From NCBI RefSeq assembly GCF_004310295.1, contig NZ_SISB01000014.1, positions 58,823 through 122,822 of the forward strand: 64,000 nucleotides of DNA, given 5' to 3'. A model generated the notes under the pieces. That model searched no databases, had not been told where the DNA came from, and saw nothing but the letters and a program-made list of their open reading frames with translations. The stretch is from Pseudomonas sp. BGI-2 (GTDB lineage: Bacteria; Pseudomonadota; Gammaproteobacteria; Pseudomonadales; Pseudomonadaceae). Of this stretch, positions 34,278 through 42,840 are shown piece by piece (positions within the stretch are counted from its first letter, which is position 1; every line of letters begins with the position of its first letter). The position numbers and the translations under genes were made by a program.

Positions 34278-34904
34278 TTACACCTTACGCCAAACACTCG
34301 CCAACCAAGGCTGCTGCTCCCGCGGCAGCCCCGCCGGCCGGTAGTAATGCTCCAACTCCACAAACCCCGCCTCAGTCAGCAATTGCTGCCAAGCCGCAAG
34401 ATCGTGATACGCCCCATACCGCGGCCCATTCCACCCTTCCTGATTCTCACCCCGCGGATTGGAACTGAATAACACACCACCTGGCTTCAACGCCCCGCGC
34501 AACGCCTTCAACACCCGAGGTAATTCCTGGCGCGGGATATGAAACAGCACGGCATTGGCAAAAATCCCATCGAAGCGTTCATCTGGCAGATCCAGCTTCA
34601 GAAAGTCCTGTTGCCACACCTCGCAACCACTATCTTCACGCGCCATCTGCGCAAACTTCTCCGACCCATCCAGCCCGACAGCCGTGTGGCCCATGCGCGT
34701 GAACGTCTGCAGATCACGCCCCGGCCCACAGCCAAAATCGAGAATGTCGAACGGCGCCTCGCCCTGGATATGCCGCAGCAGGGCATCGATGTTCTGGCTG
34801 ACATCATGATCGCGAGTGCCCTCGCGAAAACCTTCGGCCACCGAGTTGTAATGGCCCAGGGTGGTGGAGGTGATCTGTTTGAGGTCGTCGGGGGTTTGTT
34901 TCAT
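34278..34904 (-). CDS. Class I SAM-dependent methyltransferase
   Basis: 208 residues with the SAM-binding motif I ILDFGCGPGRDL (about 52-63), an acidic end of strand 2 (VGLDGSEKF), FDGIFANAVLFHIP (motif for strand 4) and LKPGGVLFSSNPRG. The substrate is not visible; such small enzymes act on thiols, thiopurines, biotin or ubiquinone precursors and others. I chose the ATG at 34904 because the family begins near the helix TLGHYNSVAEGFREG; the start at 34973 adds 23 unlike residues. It has no operon partner, with a REP doublet on either side. Confidence 0.78.
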   Translation of the reverse strand: MKQTPDDLKQITSTTLGHYNSVAEGFREGTRDHDVSQNIDALLRHIQGEAPFDILDFGCGPGRDLQTFTRMGHTAVGLDGSEKFAQMAREDSGCEVWQQDFLKLDLPDERFDGIFANAVLFHIPRQELPRVLKALRGALKPGGVLFSSNPRGENQEGWNGPRYGAYHDLAAWQQLLTEAGFVELEHYYRPAGLPREQQPWLASVWRKV

Positions 34905-34971
34905 GGTGGGCTGCGCAGGCAATTGGGGTTTGCCGAATATACGCCATGAGGCCGGTGGCTGCTGCGCAGCC

Positions 34972-35041
34972 ATTCGCGGGCAAGCCTCGCTCCTACAGTT
35001 GATCGCATTTCCCTGTAGGAGCGAGGCTTGCCCGCGAAGGC
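34972..35041. repeat. REP doublet
   Basis: Inverted arms of the TGTAGGAGCGAGGCTTGCCC class, closely spaced, between the methyltransferase start and the DUF6124 gene end. Confidence 0.85.
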
Positions 35042-35063
35042 AATTTCACTGACGACCGATGAC

Positions 35064-35420
35064 TCAGCCCTGCTTCATCCCCAAACAATCAATGGAACGA
35101 TCAACCATGGCTTTGGCTATCTCCAGCAGATGCCAAATGGAGAACACCATGGCCCGGTCCGCGCCTTTCAGGTGGTCACCACATTGATACGCCGTGACGG
35201 ACGCGCAGCGCAGCAGATCCGCGACATAGAGTTGGGTGTCTTCGAAACTCACGTCGTCGCTGACGTTGTAGAACCGCAGCTCATCGGGTGCCGAAGGCTG
35301 TTCTCCGGTGAGGTAGAAATCGATGGCGCGATAAAGGGCGGAACGGTCTCTTGGCGGGTCGTCGGCGGGTTTATTTTTGGTGGAGGTTTCGGGAGGTGGA
35401 TCGGGAACAGATCTTTTCAT
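35064..35420 (-). CDS. DUF6124 (DUF3077-type) small protein
   Basis: 118 residues. After a Pro/Asp-rich disordered head (1-27) comes a helical domain with the pattern of the Pseudomonas-specific DUF6124/DUF3077 group: YNVSDDVSFEDTQLYVADLLRCASVTAY, then DRAMVFSIWHLLEIAKAMVDRSID. Function unknown; such genes are multicopy in fluorescent pseudomonads. The ATG at 35420 follows CCGGAG by 9 bases. The upstream region on the same strand holds a strongly folded leader (35497-35618), which may control this gene. It stands alone, with no co-directional neighbour close by. Confidence 0.65.
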   Translation of the reverse strand: MKRSVPDPPPETSTKNKPADDPPRDRSALYRAIDFYLTGEQPSAPDELRFYNVSDDVSFEDTQLYVADLLRCASVTAYQCGDHLKGADRAMVFSIWHLLEIAKAMVDRSIDCLGMKQG

Positions 35421-35496
35421 TGGTAAAACTCCGGTGATTAGTTGGAGCCAACCGATCTCGCGACTAAACGAATTAGGGGTGGCGGCTGCACGCAGG

Positions 35497-35618
35497 TTAG
35501 TCGACCGGACACCGGGAACCGGCGCACCCGAAGGTGCCCTACGCACAGCCACCATAGATTTCAGGCAAAGGAAATGCCTGAGAATGGGTGGCGCTATGCG
35601 TCCGGTCCGGGCGACTAA
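35497..35618 (-). ncRNA. Multi-branched structured leader of the DUF6124 gene
   Basis: Both ends pair over 14 positions with one mismatch (35497-35510 with 35605-35618, TTAGTCGNCCGGAC). Inside are a GCACC-loop-GGTGC hairpin whose minus-strand loop is C(UUCG)G (35524-35537) and a long arm made of ACGCA/TGCGT (35541-35545, 35597-35601), GCCACC/GGTGGC (35548-35553, 35587-35592) and TCAGGCA/TGCCTGA (35561-35567, 35575-35581). The fold is clover-like. It ends 76 bases before the ATG. A further copy of the CGACTAA word at 35461-35467 could pair with the 3' side of the outer stem, giving an alternative fold. It could be a riboregulator, a C4-type antisense RNA or a mobile palindromic DNA repeat. Confidence 0.5.
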
Positions 35619-35800
35619 ACCCGATCACTGATGAGCAGTGACGGACGGAGACTAGCCACGAGAATCCACCGGCGCAAGCGAGCTGAATGATCTAGGAAAC
35701 GTCCTGCAAATGAAAGGGAACAGGCCTGTAGGCACGCTGATTTTCCTGTGGGAAATGTTCCCTCCATAGCGAGGGAAATTGCCTGTGCCGAGGACGCTTT

Positions 35801-35934
35801 TGTGGCGAGGGGGTTTACCCCCGTTGGGCTGCGCAGCAGCCCCTCAAGCCATTCAAAGAGGTGTGTCAGGCAAACCAAGTCGTCAGGTTTTGGGGCTGCT
35901 TCGCAGCCCAACGGGGATAAATCCCCTCGCCACA
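35801..35934. repeat. Long inverted repeat, GTGGCGAGGGG class
   Basis: TGTGGCGAGGGGGTTTACCC... at the left and its near-complement at the right enclose GGGCTGCGCAGCAGCCC and GGGGCTGCTTCGCAGCCC palindromes. The same class is at 56588-56707. The bases between 35640 and 35800 show no gene. Confidence 0.85.
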
Positions 35935-35971
35935 ACAGCCCCTTCACCAACAAAAAGTGTTCGCAACAGGT

Positions 35972-36616
35972 CTAGCGCTTGTTTAGGCCCCGAGCCAACC
36001 GATCCCCGCCCAGTTGAATCACCGCCACCAACACCACCAGCAACACAATCACCGTCAACATGATCTGGCTATCAAACCGCTGATACCCGTACCGATACGC
36101 AATGTCCCCCAACCCGCCCGCGCCAATCGCCCCGGCCATGGCCGACGAGTTGATCATGGTCACCAGCGTAATCGTGAACCCCCCGACAATCCCCGGCAAC
36201 GCTTCAGGCAACAGCACATGCCAGACGATGTGCCAGCGCCGGCAACCCATCGCCTGCGCGGCTTCGATCAAGCCGTGATCCACCTCGCGCAAGCTGACTT
36301 CCGCAATGCGCGCAAAGAACGGCGTGGCCGCGATCGTCAGCGGCACCACGGCGGCCCAGACGCCGTAAGTGGTGCCGACGATCAACCGGGTAAACGGAAT
36401 CAGCGCCACCATCAGAATCAGAAACGGAATCGAGCGGAACAGGTTCACGAACGCGCCCAGTGCGCGGTTCAACGCCGGTGCTTCGTAGATGCCGCCCTTG
36501 GAACTGGTGACCAGAATCACCGCCAACGGAATGCCCGCCAGCAGCGCAATCAGCGACGACACACCGACCATCAAGAATGTGTCGATGAAGCCTTGCAGCA
36601 AGCGATCAAACCACAT
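35972..36616 (-). CDS. metI: Methionine ABC transporter permease
   Basis: 214 residues with five hydrophobic segments and the MetI features [22 protein letters not shown] and the ATPase-docking loop [27 protein letters not shown]. Together with MetN it forms the methionine importer. I chose the ATG at 36616 (GGAGGTG about 10 bases upstream, start [10 protein letters not shown] as in the family). It overlaps metN by 11 bases and is the last gene of metQ-metN-metI. Confidence 0.92.
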   Translation of the reverse strand: MWFDRLLQGFIDTFLMVGVSSLIALLAGIPLAVILVTSSKGGIYEAPALNRALGAFVNLFRSIPFLILMVALIPFTRLIVGTTYGVWAAVVPLTIAATPFFARIAEVSLREVDHGLIEAAQAMGCRRWHIVWHVLLPEALPGIVGGFTITLVTMINSSAMAGAIGAGGLGDIAYRYGYQRFDSQIMLTVIVLLVVLVAVIQLGGDRLARGLNKR

Positions 36617-37727
36617 AACCCAGCACCTCCGCCTGTTGCGCCCAGTGGCCAGCGCGCTGACGCAATTCTTCAGCGCCAAGCGACGAACCTGTTACCGCCA
36701 GCAGCAATTGCCCCAGCGCATGACCCTGAATCCGTTCCACGCCACCTTGCAGCAAGCGCACGCGGCCACCGAGGGCGCTGAACAGCGCCGCCAGATCCGG
36801 TTCGTCCGTGGCGCTGCCGGTGAATTGCAAACGCAACACCACCGCGGCATCCGAGGACTGCGGTTGCGGGCGCAAGCGGCTTTGCAGTTCTTCCGGCAGA
36901 GCGTGTTGCAGCGGCGCGAGTAAGGTTTTGCTGACCTCATGCTGCGGGTTGCCGAACACTTCCCACACCGGCCCTTGCTCGACAATCTGCCCGTGTTCCA
37001 GCACCACGACCCGATCACAGATATTGCGAATCACCGCCATCTCGTGGGTGATCAGCACAATGGTCAAACCCAGGCGCTGATTGATCTCGCGCAGCAGGCC
37101 GAGAATCGATTGCGTGGTTTCCGGGTCCAGCGCCGAAGTGGCCTCGTCGCACAGCAGAATTTCCGGGTCGTGCACCAAGGCGCGGGCGATGCCGACGCGT
37201 TGTTTCTGCCCGCCGGACAGCTGCGCCGGATAGGCCTTGTGCTTGCCTTGCAGGCCTACCAGTTCCAACAGTTCGCGGACTTTCTGTTCGCGTTTGTCCT
37301 TGGGCACACTGGCGACTTTCAGCGGCAACTCGACGTTCTGCCACACCGTCTTGGCCGACATCAGATTGAAGTGCTGGAAGATCATGCCGATCCGTCGGCG
37401 CAGCGCCACCAGGCGGTCTTCATCGAACTCGCCGATGTCCACTTGATCGATCAGCACCCGGCCGGTGCTCGGTTGTTCGAGACGGTTGATGGTGCGGATC
37501 AGCGACGACTTGCCGGCGCCGCTGCGACCGATGATGCCGAACACCTCGCCGCGCTGGATCGCCAGGTCGATGCCGTGCAACGCCGCCACCGGGCCTTGCT
37601 GGCCGGTGTAGGTTTTGCCCAGGCCAATGAAGCGCACGTGAGCACGGTTAAGGGCCGGATGCAGTTCAGTGTGTATCGCGTTGTGGGGCTCTGGAATTTC
37701 CAGTCGCCGTTGAGTGGCGGCCGTCAT
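36606..37727 (-). CDS. metN: Methionine ABC transporter ATPase
   Basis: 373 residues. Walker [11 protein letters not shown]-loop MIFQHFNLM, signature [15 protein letters not shown], Walker [14 protein letters not shown] and switch His in ITHEMAVI are present. The C-terminal about 100 residues form the NIL (ACT-like) domain that senses cytoplasmic methionine and shuts the pump. About 30 extra N-terminal residues precede the ATPase, as in the MetN2 subgroup of pseudomonads. The start lies 2 bp after the metQ stop. Confidence 0.92.
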   Translation of the reverse strand: MTAATQRRLEIPEPHNAIHTELHPALNRAHVRFIGLGKTYTGQQGPVAALHGIDLAIQRGEVFGIIGRSGAGKSSLIRTINRLEQPSTGRVLIDQVDIGEFDEDRLVALRRRIGMIFQHFNLMSAKTVWQNVELPLKVASVPKDKREQKVRELLELVGLQGKHKAYPAQLSGGQKQRVGIARALVHDPEILLCDEATSALDPETTQSILGLLREINQRLGLTIVLITHEMAVIRNICDRVVVLEHGQIVEQGPVWEVFGNPQHEVSKTLLAPLQHALPEELQSRLRPQPQSSDAAVVLRLQFTGSATDEPDLAALFSALGGRVRLLQGGVERIQGHALGQLLLAVTGSSLGAEELRQRAGHWAQQAEVLGYVV

Positions 37728-37729
37728 CC

Positions 37730-38539
37730 TCAGCTTTCCCAGCCAGCTTGATAGAGCTTGCCGTGGGCTTTATCCAAGGCTGCACGAACGGCCGGCGAGT
37801 GCTGATAGATATCGACGAATTTGATCAGGCGCGGGTCGGTTTTGCTTTTCGGCTGGATCACGAACTGGATCACGTATTCCTTGTGATCGAGGCCGTCGAA
37901 CAGCAGGGCCGAACCGGCATCGAAGGTCTTCGACAGACGGATGTAGGCCGGGTAGCCCTGGACCAGATCGGCGTCGTCATAGGCGCGCACCAGTTGCACG
38001 GCTTCGACCTGAAGGATTTTGATTTTCTTCGGGTTGGCGATGATGTCTTCTTCGGTGGCCTTGTAGCCGACACCCGGTTTGAGGGTGATCAGCCCGGCCT
38101 TGGCCAGCAGTTGCAGGCCACGACCGCTGTTGATCGGGTCGTTGGCAATCGCGACGCTGGCGCCTTGCGGCAACTCGTCGAAGCTTTTGTATTTCTTCGA
38201 GTAGAGGCCGACGTTGTTGATGATCCCCGGCGCGAACGGCACCAGGTCAAAACCGGCGGCGGCTTTGGCGTTTTCGAGGAACGGGACGTGCTGGAAGTAG
38301 TTCACATCAATGTCGCCGGCCGCGAGGCTGACGTTGGGGGCGATCCAGTCGCTGAACTCCACCAGGTCGACTTGCAGGCCTTGTTTTTTCGCTTCCTCGA
38401 CGGCGGCTTCCAGCGGGATGGCGAAGGCGGCGGTGGTGCCGACCTTCAGCGGCGCGTCGGCAGCGAAGGTGATGGAGCTGAAGAGGCCGAGGGCCAGGGC
38501 CAGTGCTTTGACTGGGTGGGAGAGGTGGGTCTTTTTCAT
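37730..38539 (-). CDS. metQ: Methionine-binding protein (second MetQ)
   Basis: 269 residues of the MetQ/NlpA family with a Sec signal peptide (cleavage TFA-AD near 27) and no lipobox. Landmarks: [30 protein letters not shown] and [20 protein letters not shown]. It differs clearly from the metQ at 22919. I chose the ATG at 38539; a longer frame to 38599 runs into a REP element. It leads the metQ-metN-metI operon and follows, on the same strand, the monooxygenase/SfnB genes after a REP doublet, a layout seen in P. aeruginosa PA2346-PA2351-type clusters. Confidence 0.9.
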   Translation of the reverse strand: MKKTHLSHPVKALALALGLFSSITFAADAPLKVGTTAAFAIPLEAAVEEAKKQGLQVDLVEFSDWIAPNVSLAAGDIDVNYFQHVPFLENAKAAAGFDLVPFAPGIINNVGLYSKKYKSFDELPQGASVAIANDPINSGRGLQLLAKAGLITLKPGVGYKATEEDIIANPKKIKILQVEAVQLVRAYDDADLVQGYPAYIRLSKTFDAGSALLFDGLDHKEYVIQFVIQPKSKTDPRLIKFVDIYQHSPAVRAALDKAHGKLYQAGWES

Positions 38540-38585
38540 GATGGGTTTTCCAGTCAGTGCATAAATTTTGGGTGTTTGGGCGGGC

Positions 38586-38680
38586 CTCTTCGCGGGCAAG
38601 CCTCGCTCCTACAGGTATTGGTCGTTCACAAATGACCGGTACGCTCTGAACCTGTAGGAGCGAGGCTTGCCCGCGATGCT
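38586..38680. repeat. REP doublet
   Basis: Inverted arms of the TGTAGGAGCGAGGCTTGCCC class between the monooxygenase stop and metQ; it touches the monooxygenase stop codon. Confidence 0.85.
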
Positions 38681-38681
38681 T

Positions 38682-40040
38682 TTAGCGGCGGAACGCGGAT
38701 CCGGTATGTTGCTCAGGCAAATACGCTTCACCGTGAAACAGCTTTTCTCGCAAGCTGCCGTCGTCATAAGCCGTCTTGTACGACCCACGCCGCTGCAACT
38801 CTGGAATCACCAGTTCAATGAAATCCACATAGCTTTCCGGCGTGACAATCCGTGTCAGGTTGAAGCCATCCAGCCCGGTCTCGGCGATCCACGATTCCAG
38901 TTCATCCGCCACTTGTTCAGGCGAACCCACCACCGTGATGTAGCGGCCGCCGAGGGCGTGCTGCTCGAGCAATTTGCGCCGGGTCCAGTCGTTGTTTTGC
39001 AGGTTTTTGGTCGCTGACTGGATCGCGTTGCTCTTCACGTACTGGATCGGTTCGTCGATCTCGTATTCAGAGAAATCGGTCCCGGTCGACGCCGAAAAAT
39101 GCGCGACACCGGCCTCGGCACTTGCATAGCTCAGGTACTCGGCATGCTTGGCCCAGGCCAGTTCTTCGGTGGCGCCGACAATCACGTTCAAGCCCATGAA
39201 AACCTTGATGTCTTCGGGATTACGCCCGGCTTCGATGGCGCTGGCGCGGACCTTGTCCACCTGAACCTTGGTCGACGGTTTGTTCTGCCCGCTGATAAAT
39301 ACACACTCAGCATGACGCCCGGCGAACAGCAAACCGCGATCGGAACTGCCGGCCTGAAACAGCACCGGCGTGCGCTGCGGCGACGGCTCGCAGAGGTGAT
39401 AACCCTCGACCTGATAAAACTCGCCCTTGTGCTCGACCTTGTGCACTTTCGCAGGTAAGGCGTAGATCCGTTGCTGCGGGTCATTCAGCACCGCGCCGTT
39501 TTCCCAGCTGCCTTCCCAGAGTTTGTAGAGCACTTCGAGGTATTCGTCGGCCTGGTCGTAACGACGGTCGTGTTCCACCTGTTCGCTCAGGCCCATGGCT
39601 TTGGCGGCGCTGTCGAGGTAGCCGGTGACGATGTTCCAGCCGACCCGGCCGCGACTCAGGTGATCGAGCGTCGACATGCGGCGGGCGAACAGATACGGCG
39701 GCTCGTACGTCAGGTTGGCGGTGAGGCCGAAGCCGAGGTTTTTCGTCACCGCGGCCATGGCCGAAACCAGCAACAGCGGGTCGTTGACCGGCAGCTGGAT
39801 CGACTCTTTCAGCGGCACGTCGACGGAGTTTTGGTAGACGTCGTACACGCCGACGATGTCAGCGATGAACAAGCCGTCGAACAACCCGCGTTCCAGCAAC
39901 TGCGCCAGTTCGGTCCAGTATTCGATGGTTTTATATTGGGTGGAGGTGTCCCGTGGATGCGTCCACAGGCCATGGTTGATGTGCCCGATGCAGTTCATGT
40001 TGAACGCGTTGAGCAGGATCTTCTTTTTGGCGTCGGCCAT
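38682..40040 (-). CDS. FMNH2-dependent monooxygenase, NtaA/SnaA/DszA type
   Basis: 452 residues of the bacterial luciferase-like (LLM) superfamily, NtaA/SnaA/SoxA/DszA branch: NAFNMNCIGHINHGLWTHP at the start, LFIADIVGVYD, TYEPPYLFARRMSTLDHLSRGRVGWNIVTGYLDSAAKAMG and PVLFQAGSSDRGLLFAGRHAECVF. These enzymes use reduced FMN from a separate reductase to oxidise sulfones, dibenzothiophene sulfur or amino-carboxylates. Its overlap by TGATG with an SfnB-like gene and closeness to metNIQ suggest an organosulfur substrate. No flavin reductase is encoded nearby. Confidence 0.85.
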   Translation of the reverse strand: MADAKKKILLNAFNMNCIGHINHGLWTHPRDTSTQYKTIEYWTELAQLLERGLFDGLFIADIVGVYDVYQNSVDVPLKESIQLPVNDPLLLVSAMAAVTKNLGFGLTANLTYEPPYLFARRMSTLDHLSRGRVGWNIVTGYLDSAAKAMGLSEQVEHDRRYDQADEYLEVLYKLWEGSWENGAVLNDPQQRIYALPAKVHKVEHKGEFYQVEGYHLCEPSPQRTPVLFQAGSSDRGLLFAGRHAECVFISGQNKPSTKVQVDKVRASAIEAGRNPEDIKVFMGLNVIVGATEELAWAKHAEYLSYASAEAGVAHFSASTGTDFSEYEIDEPIQYVKSNAIQSATKNLQNNDWTRRKLLEQHALGGRYITVVGSPEQVADELESWIAETGLDGFNLTRIVTPESYVDFIELVIPELQRRGSYKTAYDDGSLREKLFHGEAYLPEQHTGSAFRR

Positions 40041-41245
40041 CAGATGGTCCCTCGCAACGGAGGGTTTTCATCGTTGAGGTAGTAATTGCCGACGGCGTGA
40101 TACTTCCAGCGCACCGGGTCATGCAGCGTATGCACCCGAGCGTTGCGCCAGTGGCGATCGAGACCGTGTTCGATCAGCGTCGCCTGGCTCCCGGCCAGTT
40201 CAAACAGCGTGCTGCCGGCGGCGAGGGAAATTTCGGTGCTGATGGCGCGGGCTTCGGCGACGGCAATCGAGGCGGCGGCGACGGTCTCGGCGTTGGAGTT
40301 GGCCTGGGCCTTGTCGAGGAATTCGCCGGAGCGTTCCAACAGTGCTTCAGCCGCGTGCAAACGGATGCTCAGGTGGCCGAAGCTCTTGATGGTCAGCGGG
40401 TCGTCAGTGGCTTTTTCATGGGTGGCGTCAATCCACGGCCGGGTTTTTGTGCGCACGAAGTGCAGCGCATCTTCGTAAGCAGCGCGGGCGATGCCGGTGT
40501 CGATGGCGGCGTGAAGAATCTGCGCCAACGGGCCGACTGGAGTCGGGCGCTCGAAGGCACTTTGAAACGGGATGACGTCTTCGGCGGCGACGTAGACGTC
40601 TTCGAACACCACCGAACCGCTGCCGGTAGTGCGCTGGCCGAAACCGCTCCAGTCGTCGATGACGGTCAGGCCTTTGCTGTTGTGGGGGACGAACGCCAGT
40701 TGCTGCACGCCGTTTTCATCCACGACCGAGGTCGGAATGCGTTGCGCGTAGATCGCGCCGGTTGCGTAGAACTTGCGACCGTTGATGCGGTAGCCGTTGC
40801 GCTCTCCATGCAAATCGGGGGTCAGGCTGGTGACGCGGTCGTGGGCGGTTTTGGTGCCCAGTTCCGCCAAGGCATTACCGAAGCGCTGGCCGGCGAGCAC
40901 TTCGGCGTACAGGCGTTTTTTCTGCGCTTCGCTGCCGTTCACGCGCAGCACTTCGAGGGCGTAGAAATGGTTCTGCGGGATCTGTCCGAGTGAGCCGTCA
41001 GCCTGGGCAATCAACGCGATCACTTTGGCCAGGGTGACGTTGGAAACGCCAGCGCCGCCGTACTCTTTGGGCACGCTGATGCCCCACAGACCCGAGCGGG
41101 AAAACACTTCCAGCTCCGGGTGCGGCAGACGGCGTTCGCGGTCGCGCAGGGCGCTGTCGCGTTTGAAGTCTTCGGCCAGATCGGTCGCGACGATCAGGGC
41201 TTGCTCATCGCTGGTTATGACCGCGATGTGGTGAGAAAGAGTCAT
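40040..41245 (-). CDS. SfnB-family acyl-CoA-dehydrogenase-like oxidoreductase 1
   Basis: 401 residues with the acyl-CoA dehydrogenase layout: helical N-terminus, IPQNHFYALEVL, RINGRKFYATGAIYAQRI, the FAD region DDWSGFGQRTTGSGSVVFEDVYV and a C-terminal helical bundle ending DPVRWKYHAVGNYYLN. The SfnB/DszC group are FMN-dependent sulfur-acquisition monooxygenases rather than true acyl-CoA dehydrogenases. The ATG at 41245 has GGAG 7 bases upstream. It is coupled by TGATG to the LLM monooxygenase and lies 38 bp after its paralogue. Confidence 0.85.
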   Translation of the reverse strand: MTLSHHIAVITSDEQALIVATDLAEDFKRDSALRDRERRLPHPELEVFSRSGLWGISVPKEYGGAGVSNVTLAKVIALIAQADGSLGQIPQNHFYALEVLRVNGSEAQKKRLYAEVLAGQRFGNALAELGTKTAHDRVTSLTPDLHGERNGYRINGRKFYATGAIYAQRIPTSVVDENGVQQLAFVPHNSKGLTVIDDWSGFGQRTTGSGSVVFEDVYVAAEDVIPFQSAFERPTPVGPLAQILHAAIDTGIARAAYEDALHFVRTKTRPWIDATHEKATDDPLTIKSFGHLSIRLHAAEALLERSGEFLDKAQANSNAETVAAASIAVAEARAISTEISLAAGSTLFELAGSQATLIEHGLDRHWRNARVHTLHDPVRWKYHAVGNYYLNDENPPLRGTI

Positions 41246-41283
41246 GTGTTTCTCCAGAGATCTGGTCAAAAGTGTTCTGGTCG

Positions 41284-42525
41284 TTAGATCCAGGAATGCC
41301 GTGCGGGCAGCGTGCCGTTGAGGTAATAAGCGCCAACAGCGTGGTATTTCCAGCGCACCGGGTCGTGCAGCGTGTGCACCCGGGCGTTGCGCCAATGACG
41401 GTCGAGGTTGAATTCGGCGAGGGTCGCGCGGCTGCCAGCCAGCTCGAAGAGCTTTTCGCTGGCGAGCAGCGAGATTTCGGTGGTCAGCACTTTGGCTTCG
41501 GCCACGGCAATCGAGGCGCGCGCGGCGGACTCGGCAGTGAGTGGCGCGGCGTTGACCTGGTCGAGTACTTGCCCGGCCTTGCGCAACAGCGCTTCGGCGG
41601 CATGCAGCTCGATTTTCAGTTTGCCGATGTCGGCGATTACGTAGAGGTCGTCGCTGGCCCGTTCGACCTTGGCGTCGATCCACGGCCGGGCGCGGGTTTT
41701 CACGAACTCGATGGCGTCGTCGATGGCGCCGCGAGCGATGCCGGCGTCGATGGCCGCTTGAATCAGCTGCGACACGGCGCCCTGGATGTTCGGGCTGTCG
41801 TTGATCTTCCAGTTGTCCACCACCAGCTCGGCGTCGACTCGCACGTTGTTGAGCAAAATGGTGCCGCTGGCGGTGGTGCGCTGACCGAAGCCCGACCAGT
41901 CATCAACGATGCGCAGGCCCGGTGTGCCACGGCGGACGAAGGCCAGCACTTGCTTGCCGTCGTCGTTCAGCGCTTTGACCGCGACCCAATGGGCGAACAG
42001 TGCGCCGGTGGAGTAAAACTTCTGCCCGCTAATGACAAAACCGTCACCGTCGGCGGTGATCCGGGCTTTGAGTTCAAGGGTGTTTTTGGTGCCGCGTTCT
42101 GGCCCGGCATTGCCGATGCGCCAGCCTTCGAGCACGCTTTTGAACAGCTGTTTTTTCTGCGCCTCGGTGGCGCTACCGAGTACCAGATTGAGGATGCCAA
42201 ACTGGTTCTGCGGGATCTGTCCCAGTGCCGGGTCCGCTGCGGAAATGATCGCGAAGACTTCGGCGAGGGTGACGAACGAAACCTGCGGGCCACCGTACTC
42301 GCGCGGGATGGCAATGCTGCCTAATCCGCTACAGGTGAACTGTTCGATTTCCGACCACGGCAATTTGCGCTGCCGGTCACGTTTGGCTGCTTGCAGGCGG
42401 GCGACTTGCGCCAGCTCATGGGCGGCCTTGATGGCTTGTGCGTCGTTGCGCAAGACTTGCGCGGGCAACAACAACGGGGCGATGTCCAGATCACTCTGAA
42501 CGATTGCATCTGCCAGACTGGACAT
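41284..42525 (-). CDS. SfnB-family acyl-CoA-dehydrogenase-like oxidoreductase 2
   Basis: 413 residues, paralogous to the next gene in the operon: IPREYGGPQVSFVTLAEVF, IPQNQFGILNLV, VISGQKFYSTGALFAHWV, DDWSGFGQRTTASGTILLNNV and the same C-terminal DPVRWKYHAVGAYYLN. It is the first long gene of a four-member operon (22-codon ORF, two SfnB-like genes, LLM monooxygenase). AAGGAGC lies 8 bases before the ATG, and the stop of the 22-codon ORF overlaps the start. The two paralogues may act as a heteromer or on different sulfur compounds. Confidence 0.85.
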   Translation of the reverse strand: MSSLADAIVQSDLDIAPLLLPAQVLRNDAQAIKAAHELAQVARLQAAKRDRQRKLPWSEIEQFTCSGLGSIAIPREYGGPQVSFVTLAEVFAIISAADPALGQIPQNQFGILNLVLGSATEAQKKQLFKSVLEGWRIGNAGPERGTKNTLELKARITADGDGFVISGQKFYSTGALFAHWVAVKALNDDGKQVLAFVRRGTPGLRIVDDWSGFGQRTTASGTILLNNVRVDAELVVDNWKINDSPNIQGAVSQLIQAAIDAGIARGAIDDAIEFVKTRARPWIDAKVERASDDLYVIADIGKLKIELHAAEALLRKAGQVLDQVNAAPLTAESAARASIAVAEAKVLTTEISLLASEKLFELAGSRATLAEFNLDRHWRNARVHTLHDPVRWKYHAVGAYYLNGTLPARHSWI

Positions 42526-42593
42526 CAGTGCCGCTCCTTGGCTGCACGCAATGCCCTGGCGATCTGCACTGGGGTGATTGTGTTCCGGACCAT
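42525..42593 (-). CDS. Possible 22-residue leader protein of the sfnB-like operon
   Basis: An ATG at 42593, preceded by GAGGTAGGT, opens 22 codons: MVRNTITPVQIARALRAAKE, then R and H. The stop TGA overlaps the ATG of the SfnB-like gene (TGATG). The peptide is basic and helical, not a run of Cys or Met codons, so simple attenuation by amino-acid starvation is unlikely. It could be a true micro-protein or a translational coupling device. Not recognised. Confidence 0.5.
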   Translation of the reverse strand: MVRNTITPVQIARALRAAKERH

Positions 42594-42669
42594 ACCTACC
42601 TCACATCTCATGGAGTCGCCGCGATGAATGCGGCGAACGAAAATCAAGAATGTCCGGTGGTCCGGTGCA

Positions 42670-42725
42670 TATACCCTAAGCGTGTATAAAAAATTAATAA
42701 ACTAACTTTTAGGAATATACATAGA
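42670..42725 (-). promoter_or_regulatory. AT-rich promoter region of the sfnB-like operon
   Basis: The minus strand reads ATTCCTAAA (42708-42716) within a long A/T stretch containing TTATTAATTTTTTATAC, about 120 bases before the 22-codon ORF. ATTCCTAAA matches the word found before oscA and tcyJ. No convincing sigma54 -24/-12 pair was found. Confidence 0.4.
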
Positions 42726-42739
42726 AGGGCACTGCTTTC

Positions 42740-42826
42740 CCCTGTAGGAGCGAGGCTTGCCCGCGAAGGCGTCAGTTCTGACGCACCGCGTTATCGTTCT
42801 TCGCGAGCAAGCTTCGCTCCTACAGT
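42740..42826. repeat. REP doublet
   Basis: Inverted TGTAGGAGCGAGGCTTGCCC-class arms between the promoter of the sfnB-like operon and the end of the unknown two-module gene. Confidence 0.85.
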
Positions 42827-42840
42827 AGGACGCAGGGATC

